From Luzula sylvatica (Eukaryota > Streptophyta > Magnoliopsida > Poales > Juncaceae), in contig OX326958.1 in assembly GCA_946800325.1 (NCBI GenBank), positions 62,179,793 through 62,243,792 on the forward strand: a DNA stretch of 64,000 bases, in the 5' to 3' direction. The notes below the pieces were generated by a model. That model did no database searches, was not told the origin of the DNA, and saw nothing but the letters and a program-made list of their open reading frames with translations. A program made the position numbers and the translations under genes. Of the stretch, positions 11,034 through 22,439 are shown in pieces. Numbering within the stretch: position 1 is the first letter of the stretch; the number at the start of each line of letters is the position of its first letter.

Positions 11034-13090
11034 ATCATTGAACAATAGAAACTATGTCCCTTTATTTTGTTCATGCTTTCTACTACAATTGTAGGTTATC
11101 CATTAATTAACTGTTTAAATTTATTAATAGTAGGAAATAGATTATAAATATACATAAATCAGATCTTCAGTCATATACCATATCATGTTAGTTTTAGAAA
11201 ATCTGTAAAGTTTGTCCATGCAATCAGAATATCTTCTTAAGGATTAAATGAAATAATTTATGTGGCTGTCGTTAACAAAAAGACCCAATAAAAAAAATTC
11301 TTTATTTCAATATATCAAAAGCCTACACCTTTTCTTCAAATAATAAATAAATAAAATTACAAGTAAGTTTTCACAGCATGACATGAAATTATCAACAAGA
11401 AAATGTTGTTTGGGAGTGGCATTCATACCGGTGAGAACAAGTGTCATCGTAATGAAGCTCTCCCCGAACATGGTAGTGAAGCGATCAATAGGTCCAAAAT
11501 GCTTTAACTCGGATTGGATGGATACATATTTTCTCGAGATAAATGCAGTCACGCTCTATGCAGGAGAAAATTGATGTAGATATGGAGAGGCATAGTAGAG
11601 CCTTCGATGAAAAGTCGCCTCGATAAGCCATTATCTCCATCTACCCTAGATGGTAATATCGGACGAGAAACATATCTCCTCCAGACTCGACTAGATAACA
11701 ATCCTTCGAAGATTACAAAAAAAAAGGGTCATTTACTTGCAAACACACTAATATAGTATTATTTAACATTTAAGATCAAAATCACACGATTCAAGGTTTT
11801 AGCATCATGATGAAGAAAGATGTTGGGGTCTATAACCTCCCTTACATAACATAAAAAATAATACAATTAAATAAATTAAGGTGCATAATTTTGTTATTTG
11901 AAGGCTCATAGTTGTTGAAATAAGGACCTGACATTTAATCAAATTGAGAATGTCCTATTGAATTTTAAATTTACAGTATCTTATTGTAGCAAAAAACTTT
12001 AATTTTTTCCAATTTAATTCTAGTTAGCTACAGTCATGCGATAGTGAGCAACATATAGTTACGACTTCTAATTAATCAATTACGTATCATTTATACGATC
12101 ACAGAGATACCAAAACGTAAGTTTTTCCTATAAATATCCTATCAAACCATTCAAAACAAACATATATTTACAAAATAAATATTTATTGGAAAACTATTAC
12201 CTTATTAGTAGACCCACGTAAACATTTATTTCCAAATCCTCTCATGCCAAAAAAATTGGGCGATCATCGTTCACAAACAAAAATTGTTGCTAAGATATTG
12301 ACACCACATAATCGTAATAGCAGTTAAATAGATGTTGGTGGATGGAGGATGAAGGATAGACAAAGGATTCGAAGAGAAAACAAGGAAAAAGGGATTACGA
12401 GATAAACAAGAAGCAAAGGGGGTTGAGACGGAGGGGGAATGGGGCGAGGAAAGGGTAGTGTGGGTTGGCGGCGATAAAAATTGAGTGAGGGCATCACACT
12501 ATATAAGGTAGTTATTAGGGTTTTATTTGGCGGCGACAACATTAGGGTTTAGAGAAGTAATAAAATCTAGACCGTCCTAATCACGAATATTCTATAATTA
12601 AAAAAAACACATAAGTACAAATTTATAATGTCATTTAGGAAAGTACGATAGTAAATGTAGGCCCGTTGATGTTTGTCACGTCTAAAACATAAACAAGGCC
12701 CTTCGAAGATGGGTCTAGTCAAATTTTAAAAAACAATAGATCAAGGAAATTTCTTCAATACACCAAGTTTTTTTAAACCGTTCATTTGCTTTAATCGTGT
12801 GGTTTGTATTGATTATATAAACCTCATAAAGTTAATCAATCGGTATTTAATATGATATTATATATTTAATTTATGAAAAATTAAGTGAAAACTAAAATCA
12901 CAAAAATAAAATAATAATATTTAAGGCATAAGGAATATTATAATATTTGTTTAAACTATTTAGCACTACATTTAACATTGTAAATTTGAAAGAAATATAA
13001 TGAAAATAATATTATTTCTGAAATATATCGTACAAACTTTCTTTGTCAAATAAATATTTATTGCATACTTTGAAATAATGCTAGATTTGA
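11034..13090. repeat. Segmental duplication copy B, distal part
   Basis: Aligns with 1,447-3,550 in the same orientation. It retains about 200 bp (about 11,370-11,570) missing from copy A. It holds the same TATA-like and leader region on the minus strand (about 12,180-12,510) that also occurs in copy C at about 22,620-22,990. Confidence 0.75.
11440..11720 (-). pseudogene. Possible decayed DUF295-like coding remnant (copy B)
   Basis: The same frame as in copy A reads YLVESGGDMFLV, then a stop, then SIFSCIERDCIYLEK. This resembles the 'YLVES...SFS...NCIYF' pattern of DUF295 domains. Stops are present. Assignment is tentative. Confidence 0.3.
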
Positions 13091-14060
13091 AAAAAAAAAA
13101 ATAATGCATTCATAATTTATGGAATGACCAAAATACTCATAATGGAATATCAGAACTAATTAGTATACATAATATCAATGAATGTAATAAAAAATATGTG
13201 TTCATATGTGTTCATATGCTGATTTGTAGTTCATTACAAAGTGGATGGATTGGACAAGAGTGAAAATCTGGTATTTTGATTTAAGTTCTGTAATTTGTTT
13301 CTATCTAACACTATAAACACTAAAGTACATTTTCTAATTACTTATATAATTATATCAGTTATTATATAATTATATAGATTTACAATTAATTATATAATTA
13401 TGTAATTTCAAATTTTTCTAGAGGGTCTCCATCAGTAACTGCATTGAAGACTAGGTGCTCTATCAGGAAAAAATCCATCCATTTGACTTCGAGCCTTTCA
13501 AAGGGTAAGCTGTGGATCGCTCCCTCAATCTATATATAAAGAAATTTATTCCATTTTCTTGTTTTGAATGATTATTTTATAAATTGTAGTTACTAGGAAG
13601 AGGTAATCTTTATATAATATTTAATTGTTTATAGTATATATCTAATATCATATGGCACATATATGTAATAAATTGTTTTTGAATGATTTGTGTGGATGAC
13701 TTTATAATTTGTGTGGATACTATATGGAGTATTAATTTATAATTTGTGTTGATGACTTTATCTTTTAATTTACGAAATGTTATTTTTTGTCAGAGATTAT
13801 TAAGTTGATCATGTCATTTAATTTTTTGTTGGTCTCTAGTTCTGTGCACCTAAGTATTGAATTATGTGTGTGGATTGAGGAAGTAAATTCTGCAAAAATA
13901 TTAAAATTTGTCCATGTGCTTCTTTGTGTGTCTCGGTAGTGAAAAAAATGAACAATTTGGGAATTATTTTTAGATATATTTTTCTAATTTTATATTCATA
14001 TCTCAAGTTTTGCTATCTTGTTTAGTTAATTCCAAGTCTTATATAATTATATAATTAATT
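13091..14060. other. AT-rich intergenic DNA
   Basis: No gene is seen. Repeated 'tatataattatat' words occur around 13,340-13,400 and 14,040. Confidence 0.5.
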
Positions 14061-14194
14061 TTTTTTTGATAATAATGGAGAAGGCTCATATGTCCTCCAT
14101 CCATTGATGTCAATGGGGATCGAACCCACAACCTCTCACAACATATAATTTATTGTGTCACACACTCAACCAACTAGGCTATGTACCCATTAAC
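14061..14194 (-). mobile_element. tRNA-derived SINE, full-length copy
   Basis: On the minus strand the element starts near 'atgggtacatagcc'. It carries an A-box-like 'tagcctagttggttgag' (14,165-14,181) and a B box 'gggttcgatcccc' (14,115-14,127), the two internal RNA polymerase III promoter parts. It ends in an A tail (the T run at 14,061-14,068). It is flanked by a perfect 16-bp target duplication 'aattatataattaatt' (14,045-14,060 and 14,195-14,210). Confidence 0.9.
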
Positions 14195-14514
14195 AATTAT
14201 ATAATTAATTGTCTCTTTTATATAATATAGTAAGTAAATATCTGACTGTTCACAGAGCAATGTAAATATATCGATTCGAAATATCTAACTGTTCATCATT
14301 TTTTTGTTAGATTTGAATTTTAGGAATTATTTTTATTGTCTTTATAATTAATTGTCATTTTTCATTCTTTCTCTAATTGTGAATTATAAGATAGAGATAT
14401 ACTAGAAACTAGACCTATGTAGACTGAGTATTAAATTTCTTCGTCCAAACAGAATAATCATGAGTATTAAATTTCTCTAATTGTGACTTTATAATTTGTG
14501 TGGATACTAGAAAC

Positions 14515-14745
14515 AATCTGAAACCGAATGACCCGAAAACCGAAACGACTCGAAAACCGAAACGGCCCGAAACCGAATGACTCGAAAACCGAAACGACCC
14601 GAATCCGAATGATCCGAAAACCGAAACGATCCGGAACCGAATGACCCGAAAACCGAAACGACCCGAACCCGAACGACCCGCGACCCGAACGATCCGAATG
14701 ATCCGCAACCCGAAACGATCCGAACCCGAAATGACCCGACCCGCC
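14515..14745. repeat. Minisatellite of CCGAA/CGACCCGAA words
   Basis: A degenerate tandem array of short units such as 'ccgaaaccgaatgacccg' runs for about 230 bp. It produces spurious arginine-rich and glycine-rich open frames on both strands. No gene is supported. Confidence 0.8.
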
Positions 14746-15959
14746 CGATTGTTATTTCTAATCACGACTGCGGCATGTCATCTTCCTTTTAGACCAAACA
14801 CCAAAAAACAGATTGTATTGCGGTAATTAAGATTGTAGTAGTGACAACAACTTCTGCAGTTTCAAAGTGGGTCATCCAAACAGGCCCTAAGATTCTCAAC
14901 TAACATCCTTCAAGTTCAAAATACCAAAATTATTTCCTCCCAACTTAATTGTCACTTTTTTAAAAGACGATTTCCTTGATTATGTCATAAAATTTGGCGG
15001 GGTCCTAAAATGTATTTATTTTCAAAAAATGAAAATTCAATTTTGTAAAACAAATTAATCTATCAGATGTGGACTAATTTTTCAAAAAAATATTGAATTT
15101 CAGATCCTGCCATTTTAATTTTGTTCGTAAAAGACGGGAATAACGCTATTTGAATCTTATTTGTTTTCTTGAGATAAACAAGTTGTAAGATTATGTTCTT
15201 TATTTTGTTTTGTTGAGGACACATTTAATTTCATTACTTATTGACACGTTTAATTTCATTTTAATTTTCGATTTTCGATTTGACTTGAAGAGGACATAAT
15301 AAATGTTGGTACTTTTAATTCAAGGAGAATATTTCAAGGATCTTGTATTTTTTTTCTTCCAAGTCGATAAATAATTAGTTTATAATATGAGCTTAATTTT
15401 TCTTTGGACATGTTATAATGCGTTACACAGAAACATAAAATATCAAAATATTATATTCCTTTCAGGTGTTCCTTACAAAATATTAATCTTTATATAATAT
15501 TTAAATATATTATAATTATTAATAAATATTGCATGAAAATCATAAATCGTTCATAAAAATATATATATATAACAACATATTAAATAACACAACACAATTA
15601 TATAAAAAATCAGACACACACACACACATATAGGCTTAGATTCAATGGCCTGTTGTGTGGCCAACGCGGCGAACTACGTTTATTTCTCAAAATTTAAATA
15701 CCAAAATCGAATATTAACCGTATAAATATGTTTTATATCATCTAGATTGGTTGTATTTGCATCATTTTCATTTTTCTATGTTACAAAATCAATAACGTAT
15801 TTTCACAACCATCCATTTCGGTAAATTTTTGATTTTTCATGAAAGAAAACTCGAAACAAAATAAAAATTTATCATAAGCTTATCTATAATTTTAAAGGAA
15901 AAAAACTCACATTTCTAACATATATTATTTTAAAGAATAAAACTAAACTATATGTTACA
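14746..15959. other. Intergenic DNA
   Basis: No coding region is recognised. A (CA)n tract occurs at about 15,614-15,628 and short (AT)n runs at about 15,560. Confidence 0.5.
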
Positions 15960-16304
15960 AGTTATATAATTCTAATATTTCGCTTATTACATGCAATCAT
16001 GTTATCGAATCGAAATGTTGAACTCATCGAGGTTCTTAGTGAGTTTGATTTGGCCGCATGGATGGAGTAAAGACGCTGCATGCTTACCAGTGATTTCCAT
16101 TAAAATGTTGAACTCATCGAGGCTCTTTCGGACTAAAAGTGGTACACTGGTACAATAAAAGATATGATATTATGCGTCTAGAGAAAGATATCAGATGAAG
16201 GGAGACACGACACGAGGGCAAGGAAACAAAATGAGTGGGTCGTGCCGGAAATGTCCAAGTGGAAACACATAAATATCAATTCACGAAACTTGTCCTTTAA
16301 ATAT

Positions 16305-16604
16305 GAGGCCATTTACTGTGCCCCCCATTTCTCCCCCACTATTCACGATATGGGGGGCTAATTATAATCTCCCAAAATTATACCCGATGAATTGTATTAA
16401 CCGTTAATTGAAATTATTAATTATGTTGATGACTAATACAATTGTATTACGTGTTAATTACATTTGAATTAATCGTTAATTCAAAGCACAATTAACCGTC
16501 AATTGAAATGAGGGGATACGTATTGGAGATGGGTATTAATACCATACCCACTATTCACCATATCGTGAATAGTGGGGGAATCTCGGGGGCATAGTATAAT
16601 TTCC
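16305..16604. mobile_element. 300-bp Mutator-like MITE, absent from copy A
   Basis: Flanked by direct repeats 'ctttaaatat' (16,295-16,304 and 16,605-16,614). Copy A shows the uninterrupted site at about 6,104-6,113. The arms are inverted repeats containing 'cccccactattcacgatat' and its complement, with the outer words 'tactgtgcccccc' and 'gggggcatagta'. The interior is a smaller palindrome of 'ttaaccgttaattgaa' words. It has no coding capacity. Confidence 0.8.
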
Positions 16605-16636
16605 CTTTAAATATAACAAGGACACAGTAAATTTTC

Positions 16637-16892
16637 GATGACTCTAAAGAGATGTATCAATGTGCTAAATTGGTATAGGAATCGCCACAAAACAACAAAA
16701 CCATCTAAATCATCTAGGAAAACCTAAATCATCTACGTGTCGTCACGCAAAATAACAAAATTACCATGTTATATAAACCAAAAGCATCTAGAAAGACCTG
16801 AATCCTCTAGTTGATTCCTACATCATCAAAATATGTATGTTTTGTTTAGTTGACTCCATCCATTATCTCTAGTCCCTGCAAATAAATTAGAA
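16637..16892. other. Copy-B-specific insertion of unknown class
   Basis: Compared with copy A ('gtaaattttgtttagcacg'), copy B has about 256 extra bases here, bounded by 'aaatttt' on both sides. It contains repeated 'aatcatctag' words and no open frame. It could be a small element with a 7-bp target duplication. Confidence 0.45.
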
Positions 16893-16956
16893 ATTTTGTT
16901 TAGCACGAAAATAATTCATCAATTTTAAAATTAATCAACTAGGCTCATGTTTATAC

Positions 16957-18111
16957 CTAGTACAATCTCGCAGCGAACCAAAAAGGAGACGATGTATTTG
17001 AAGATAATGTTATTCCATCAACACCTGCTACCTCTTCAACAGTTCCGTCCTGAATGCGCATCATTTTTATGCCGACATGATAAGATTTGTAATATACGCA
17101 CCATTTTCTTATGCAATAATAAATGTGGTTTCTTTGCCATCCCTTCAAATTAATATCATCATACGATACGAGTTGGCATTGCTTTCCATCTAGAAGTAAC
17201 ACATAGTTGCCAACATCTCTAACCCTCCTCCATCTATGCCTCCACAAATCAGCGTAAAACTCGAACATCTCGAATACACCATTACTCCCCTGGCGATAAC
17301 CAATTCGTCGCACGACAAGAGGACCATTTTCTATCTCTCCTTCTACCAAATATAACCGATCAGAAAGGCTATTTTGAAGATTAGCTGGAAAAGTCTCGTG
17401 CAAAAGGTCTATGAGGTTGTACACTGAAAGGTGGCCTTTATTGTCGATTGCATAAATCAAACCATTTTGGTACTTGAAATCTTGCATGATGCGATTACCA
17501 CGACCATATTCTTTTAATCTGAGAAGCGTCCAACAATTATCGCCGACTCGACAAAACCCTAACTCCCATTCTGAGTAAAAACTAAAACTTGCCACCATAA
17601 TGCAGTCCTCGTGAATTGGACTTTTTGTCAGAATTACCTTTTCTAAGCATCGGTTGCATCTTTTTCTGTGGACTGGAGACAAATGATTCTGAGTTTTTTC
17701 GGTGATTGCAAACCCCAAAACAGTGGGTGGAGTATCTAAGGAAGGGAAAATGTCACTCTTTATGTCTCCGGTGATAGGGTTAACCAATGAGACTTGCCGG
17801 TCTTGCTCGAGAACAAGCCAGCTACGATAAGAGCCAACAACAGCATTTCCATTGCAACGAGGAAGTTCAATTTGAAGGTTTTTAGAGTTGGAGAAATCGT
17901 AAAATGAGAAGGTCCAAATATTCGGTAATCTTTCAATGTCTTCAGGAAGTTTCAGCCAGGGAATTTGGGGAATATGGGCAGGGCGGAGAGAGGAGGCACG
18001 TCTCCATGCTCGACAAACTGCACGGAAACGATAATACTGGTTCATGAATACAATTTTCTCAGAGAGAAGTCGCAGCAGATCTGGAGGAAGAAGAGACCAA
18101 TCGGGACCCAT
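16957..18111 (-). CDS. F-box protein with DUF295 domain
   Basis: A single-exon gene for 384 aa. The N-terminus (residues about 4-40: DWSLLPPDLLRLLSEKIVF, then YRFRAVCRAWRRAS) is a divergent F-box, which would bind SKP1 in an SCF ubiquitin ligase. The C-terminal half has DUF295 features: YAIDNKGHLSVYNL, RLYLVEGEIENGPLVVRRIG, a long F-x-V block, then WRRVRDVGNYVLLLDGKQC and SYDDINLKGWQRNHIYYC. Its length is usual for this plant-specific, often tandemly expanded family. The start at 18,111 is the first methionine before the conserved block and matches the paralogue. The substrate is unknown. The paralogue at 6,460-7,875 is broken, leaving this as the only intact copy in the window. Confidence 0.85.
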   Translation of the reverse strand: MGPDWSLLPPDLLRLLSEKIVFMNQYYRFRAVCRAWRRASSLRPAHIPQIPWLKLPEDIERLPNIWTFSFYDFSNSKNLQIELPRCNGNAVVGSYRSWLVLEQDRQVSLVNPITGDIKSDIFPSLDTPPTVLGFAITEKTQNHLSPVHRKRCNRCLEKVILTKSPIHEDCIMVASFSFYSEWELGFCRVGDNCWTLLRLKEYGRGNRIMQDFKYQNGLIYAIDNKGHLSVYNLIDLLHETFPANLQNSLSDRLYLVEGEIENGPLVVRRIGYRQGSNGVFEMFEFYADLWRHRWRRVRDVGNYVLLLDGKQCQLVSYDDINLKGWQRNHIYYCIRKWCVYYKSYHVGIKMMRIQDGTVEEVAGVDGITLSSNTSSPFWFAARLY

Positions 18112-18489
18112 TTGGTTCGAATTCGACCTGAGAAGTAGTGAGAATCAGTGATGAGTGTGATCTGAGATGAATAATGCAATCATAAAAATTGAGAGAGAAG
18201 AACGGAGATAGAACCCGAGTCCTGAACCCGTGGCCGCTCCAAATTGCAAAAGATGCGTCTCCGACAGCCTCCGACCAGAAAACAAAATAGAACTCGAAAA
18301 GCTCAACGAGCTGAAGGAAGAAAGGTCATGAAGTTCCGAGATTCGAGGAGAAGGCTGATGGTTTGGGTGGGAGAACGGAACTTGCTGCAGCTGAGGAGGC
18401 GGAGGCAGGGAGCTACTGAGAGAGGCGTCTGAAAAGAAAGAAATGGGAGATCCACTCTTCTAGCTACAGAGAGAGGCTAATTTCAAAAA

Positions 18490-18718
18490 GGAGTTATATA
18501 ATTGGCCCTCAAAATTCACCCAAATACTCTTGATGCGTCAATCGATGGTGTTTAAATAGATTGATTAAATTACTAAATGAATTGATTGGACTTCTTAATT
18601 GAATCAATCTATTTGATCATTGATTAGAAATCTAATCAATCCATTTAAACATCCTCCATTGACGCATTAAGAATGTTTAAGTGAGTTTTGGAGGTCAAGT
18701 ATGTATTTTCCTTTTTAA
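18490..18718. mobile_element. Palindromic MITE-like element, family with 4,850-5,100
   Basis: The arms are imperfect inverted repeats: 'gatgcgtcaatcgatggtg' on the left pairs with the complement of 'atcctccattgacgcatta' on the right. The outer parts pair 'ggccctcaaaattcac' with 'gtgagttttggaggtc'. The core is 'aattgaatcaatctatt'. It lies just upstream of the intact F-box gene. Target duplication was not resolved. Confidence 0.6.
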
Positions 18719-18859
18719 AAGTGTCATGAGAAATCGACAAGTGCTCATTCTTTCTCCAATTTACAGAAGTTCTGATTTATAATAAGTTTATAATAGTTTT
18801 AATTTACAAGAATTGATATTGTGAATGTTTTTGAGGTTTCACATTGAACCACCTTATAT

Positions 18860-19510
18860 TTTTATTTTCTATCACATATTAATATTACATAATTTTCATA
18901 TTTATTTTAAGATTTGATTATATCCATTAATTTATATCATGTATCTATTAATTTATATCATGTTTTACCCATTTAATAATTTATTTTATGATCTTTATAT
19001 CATGTTCTACCTTAATTATATTAATATTTATATCATGTTTTCATATTTATTTTATAATTTCATATTTATTTTGTGATTTGATATTCATTAATTTTGTGAT
19101 TTTACGCATTTAATATTTTTTCATCTTTATATCATGCTTTATGCATTTAATATTTTTTCATATTTGTTTTGTGATATTCATTAATTTATTTTATGATATG
19201 ATTTCATATTTATTTTGTGATTTCATTAATTTATATCATGCTTTATGCATTTAATAATTTTCATACTGTTTGTGATATTCATTAATTTATTTTATGATAT
19301 TATATCAAATTACACATTTAATATTTTTCATATTTGTTTTGTGATATTCATTAATTTATTTTATGATATGATTTCATAATTATTTTGTGATTTCATTAAT
19401 TTATATCATGCTTTACGCTTTTAATAATTTTCATATTTTTTTTGTGATAGTTATTAATTTATTTTATGATATTATATCAAATTACACTTTTAATAATTTC
19501 ATATTGGTTT
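18860..19510. repeat. Imperfect AT-rich tandem array
   Basis: Long words such as 'gtgatattcattaattta' and 'tttatatcatgctttatgca' recur many times. Units are irregular, with similar blocks at about 19,160, 19,330 and 19,440. It is non-coding and ends shortly before a Helitron-like terminus at 19,629. Confidence 0.7.
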
Positions 19511-19597
19511 TATGATATTTTTTTTGTAAACATAACAAATAACAATTAATAAGTGAATACACAATATTTTTATCTAATACAAACTATTACATAAAAA

Positions 19598-19629
19598 ATC
19601 CGCAGCGAAGCGCGGATAAATTTCCTAGT
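19598..19629 (+). mobile_element. Helitron-like 3' terminus 1
   Basis: A hairpin with the 6-bp stem 'atccgc'/'gcggat' is followed about 8 bp later by 'ctag' and a T. This is the standard end of plant Helitrons (hairpin, then CTRR at the target T). The 5' end was not identified. Confidence 0.55.
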
Positions 19630-19680
19630 CTTTACAATAGTTCTAATAAGAAATTCAAAACATAATTTGCAATACAAAAT

Positions 19681-20830
19681 AAATTTGAAAAAAATATAAA
19701 TGAAAATACGAGTGTGGAAAACGAAATTCGAATAACGAAATACGGAAAACGGAATACAAACGATAGAAGCTACGAAATACGAGACACGAATTACGGCCTA
19801 CAAATTAGGAAAAACGATATACGGAATAAGAAATGCAAAATATTATAACCGATAAGAATAACGATAAGAATAAGTACACGAGTACGAAGACGATACTGAA
19901 ATACGATTGCGAATACAAATAGGAAAGACGAAACAAAAATACCAACATAACTATATAAGTACAAAAACATAAATACGACAACGAAATACAAACAAAAATA
20001 AAAACACAAAAACACAATGCAAATTTGAATTACCACTACAAACTCGAAGTACGAATACGGACACGGACACAAATACAAAAACATAAACAAAATCTATAAC
20101 AATACAAATACAAATACAAAAGAAAAAAAAAATACAAAGACAACAATGATATACAAGTACAAACAAGAATACAAAACAAATACTCAACCCAAATTCGATT
20201 ACCACTACAAACTCGAAGTACGAATACCGACATAAATATAAAAACAAGAACATAATATATAACAATTCTTTTGTTTATTTCCTTCATTTTGCCTATGATG
20301 TATAGAAAAAAAAACTGAAGCAAAAAACGTCTGAATCGTTCAATGAAGCCGGTCCTCAACTATTTAAACGATTTCTGCATTGAAATGTATAAAAAACATG
20401 ATTTACTAAGCCAAAAATATCATAGTAACATATTTTAATCTAAACCCTAAACCCTAAAGTTATAATACTAGACTATAGGCGCTAAATCCTCAACACTAAA
20501 CCGCAAATACAAAATACAACTGTCAAATAAAAATAATGATGGCCGAGTACGAAATACGAAATACAAACATGAAAATAGAAAAAAAAAACACCAATAGCAA
20601 AAACTGTACTAGCTGCGAAATACGCATTACTAACAACATAATAAGAAATACAAAATACAAAAGCGAATAAGAATAATAATATGAACATGAACATGAAGAT
20701 GAGATCTGAATACTATTACGAGTAACAATACGAAAAACGTGAATCACCACTACAAATACGGATTGCGAATACGTACACGCAAATACAAATACAAAAGCAA
20801 AACATACAACAATTATTTGGCTTATTTTTT
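19681..20830. repeat. Degenerate AATACGA/AATACAA simple-sequence region
   Basis: About 1.1 kb is built mostly of drifting 'aatacgaaatacgaa' and 'aatacaaatacaaa' units. They give long but meaningless Phe/Val/Tyr/Cys open frames on the minus strand. The region includes two related blocks (about 20,270-20,410 and 20,820-20,960), each with 'tttgcctatgatgtataga'-like text, and a short telomere-like stretch at 20,441-20,459. Confidence 0.75.
20441..20459. repeat. Short interstitial telomere-like repeat
   Basis: The sequence 'taaaccctaaaccctaaag' holds two plant telomere units (CCCTAAA). It could be a telo-box or chance within the A-rich array. Confidence 0.6.
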
Positions 20831-20959
20831 TATTTTGCCTTTGATGTATAGAAAGCAAATGAATTTTGAAGCAAGAATTGTTTCAATCGTTCAAATAAGC
20901 TGGCCCTTGAGAGATTGAAGCGATTCCTCCTTTAAAATTTATAAAAATCATGATTTGCT

Positions 20960-21482
20960 GAGGCGAACACAACGTGTGACATATTGCGAAAGTATTCATT
21001 CTTTTGAACGAATTTGGCTTCGTTAAGTTTTCATAATTGAATTAACTAAATCTTTGTATTATTGTAATAATTGTAATTCCTCTCATTATTAAAATTTAAC
21101 TAATGTTATCTGTTTTTTTTTTGTTAAATAATTGTGATTTATGTATTGTTTATTTGGTGCATCCATAGGCCGTTGATATACATACTACACACAATGCCGA
21201 TTTTTCTTTTCTAATATCAGTCTTGCATTACCATCCTATAAGATTATCATAATTTATATAATGTGATCATACAAAATTTGTAAATTGTACTTTTATGTGT
21301 TGTAGAATATTTGTATTGACCCGTGTCACTCTTACATATTATGTTTCGCTTTATAAAAAAATTAATTCGACAACCATCATGTCCGGCACGCACCATACAA
21401 CAAACACAATAAAACACAACAAAAAGCTTAATCCAATAAGGATCACGACAAAAAAAATCACATTATTGTCAACAAGAACAGA
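20960..21482. other. AT-rich body of a probable Helitron-like element
   Basis: Words here ('catgatttgctgaggcgaac', 'taatgttatctg') recur near 24,370-24,545, in front of the other Helitron-like end. No coding sequence is seen. Confidence 0.4.
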
Positions 21483-21512
21483 CTCGCGCAATGGCGCGAG
21501 AATATAGCTAGT
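21483..21512 (+). mobile_element. Helitron-like 3' terminus 2
   Basis: A perfect 7-bp stem 'ctcgcgc'/'gcgcgag' with a 4-base loop is followed 7 bp later by 'ctag' and T (21,508-21,512). This matches the Helitron 3' end structure. Confidence 0.65.
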
Positions 21513-21852
21513 TTATCAAAGGAGAAAACAGAAACAATTGACAGAGAAATCATGGCTGAGTTTTTTCACTCAAAAGATTAGTGACTTTAATACATATCAA
21601 AATCAATTCTTCAATTGTTCGGATTTCATTATTACAGCTAGTTGAATGCCATTAAAATAAAATAAAAAGGACTTTAATACATATCAATAAAATATATATT
21701 CTATCAGAGAAAAAGGACTTAATCAAGATTTCGGTCCAATATTCAAATTAAAACTCAAATAATATTACATATCTTCAACAGAAGTACAATTTATAACTAG
21801 GTTTAATTATTCAAATTTTGAATTGAAATATGATTCTCTCATTTCCAAGTTA

Positions 21853-22375
21853 TTAAGCGTCAAGGCCTTCCATCATGTCAGTGAGTTTTCCCGCATGTAC
21901 GTCTAGCAGTTCGTTTTGAACCGTCTGTAAACAAACAAAAAAATAGATAATGAGTAAATGTAAACGAAACAATTTTGTGTATAGTTAATTTAAGACGAAC
22001 CTTTAGGAATATATCTTTGCGAGTTGAACTCTGGCCTCCGAAGCAAAGTAGTCATACATCTTCAAAATGCAAATCATATTCGCAGATATGTAAATTTCAT
22101 AGGTAAAATTTTAGTAATATAAACATTTTTTATGTATATAACAAGAAATGTAATTTTGAATTACTTGTTACCTTATGCATGTAATAAGAATATGAAAGTT
22201 GAGCAATCCAAATCCAATCAGAAGACTCAGCAGAATAATATTCTGATGTTTGTTGGAGTAATGCCGGCTCAAAATCCGTTTTAATTGGATTTCTTCTCGG
22301 TCCTTCGCGTTCTCCAAATACATTCACGACACTCCTGGTCAATTCTCTGTTAATTTTATCACCTTCTCGATTAAT
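21853..22375 (-). pseudogene. Cullin-like (CUL1-type) gene fragment
   Basis: A 68-codon exon-like block (22,375-22,172), bounded by AG and GT, reads INREGDKINRELTRSVVNVF, then DFEPALLQQTSEYYSAESSD and YSYYMHK. This matches the order of the N-terminal cullin repeats of plant CUL1 (REGE-I-R-L, DFE--L---TS-YYS, YM-K). A further segment ending in a stop at 21,853 reads TVQNELLDVHAGKL, like the following cullin helix. Upstream and downstream cullin regions, including the ROC1/RBX1-binding C-terminus, are absent, so it is a truncated copy. The block just upstream (22,440-23,270) is the third copy of the duplicated segment. Confidence 0.65.
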
Positions 22376-22439
22376 CTATGAGAAACAAGGGAAATGAGAG
22401 ATTAGTTAAACATCCTTCTAATTAATGTCTTTTTATTTA

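Larger units (their letters stand above)
15960..18165. repeat. Segmental duplication copy B, proximal part with intact F-box
   Basis: Homologous to 5,810-7,930. Copy B has gained a MITE at 16,305-16,604 and another insertion of about 256 bp at about 16,637-16,892, and has lost about 275 bp of the F-box 3' flank. Homology fades shortly upstream of the F-box start. Confidence 0.8.

Noticed and set aside
14165..14181. tRNA-like A box considered as a functional tRNA gene
   Set aside because: No cloverleaf can be drawn, and the target duplication and A tail show it is a SINE.
14415..14765. Gly/Arg/Phe-rich 116-codon frame
   Set aside because: Lies in the CCGAA minisatellite; repetitive artefact.
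19791..20858. Several Phe/Val/Cys-rich minus-strand frames
   Set aside because: Artefacts of the AATACGA/AATACAA repeat array.
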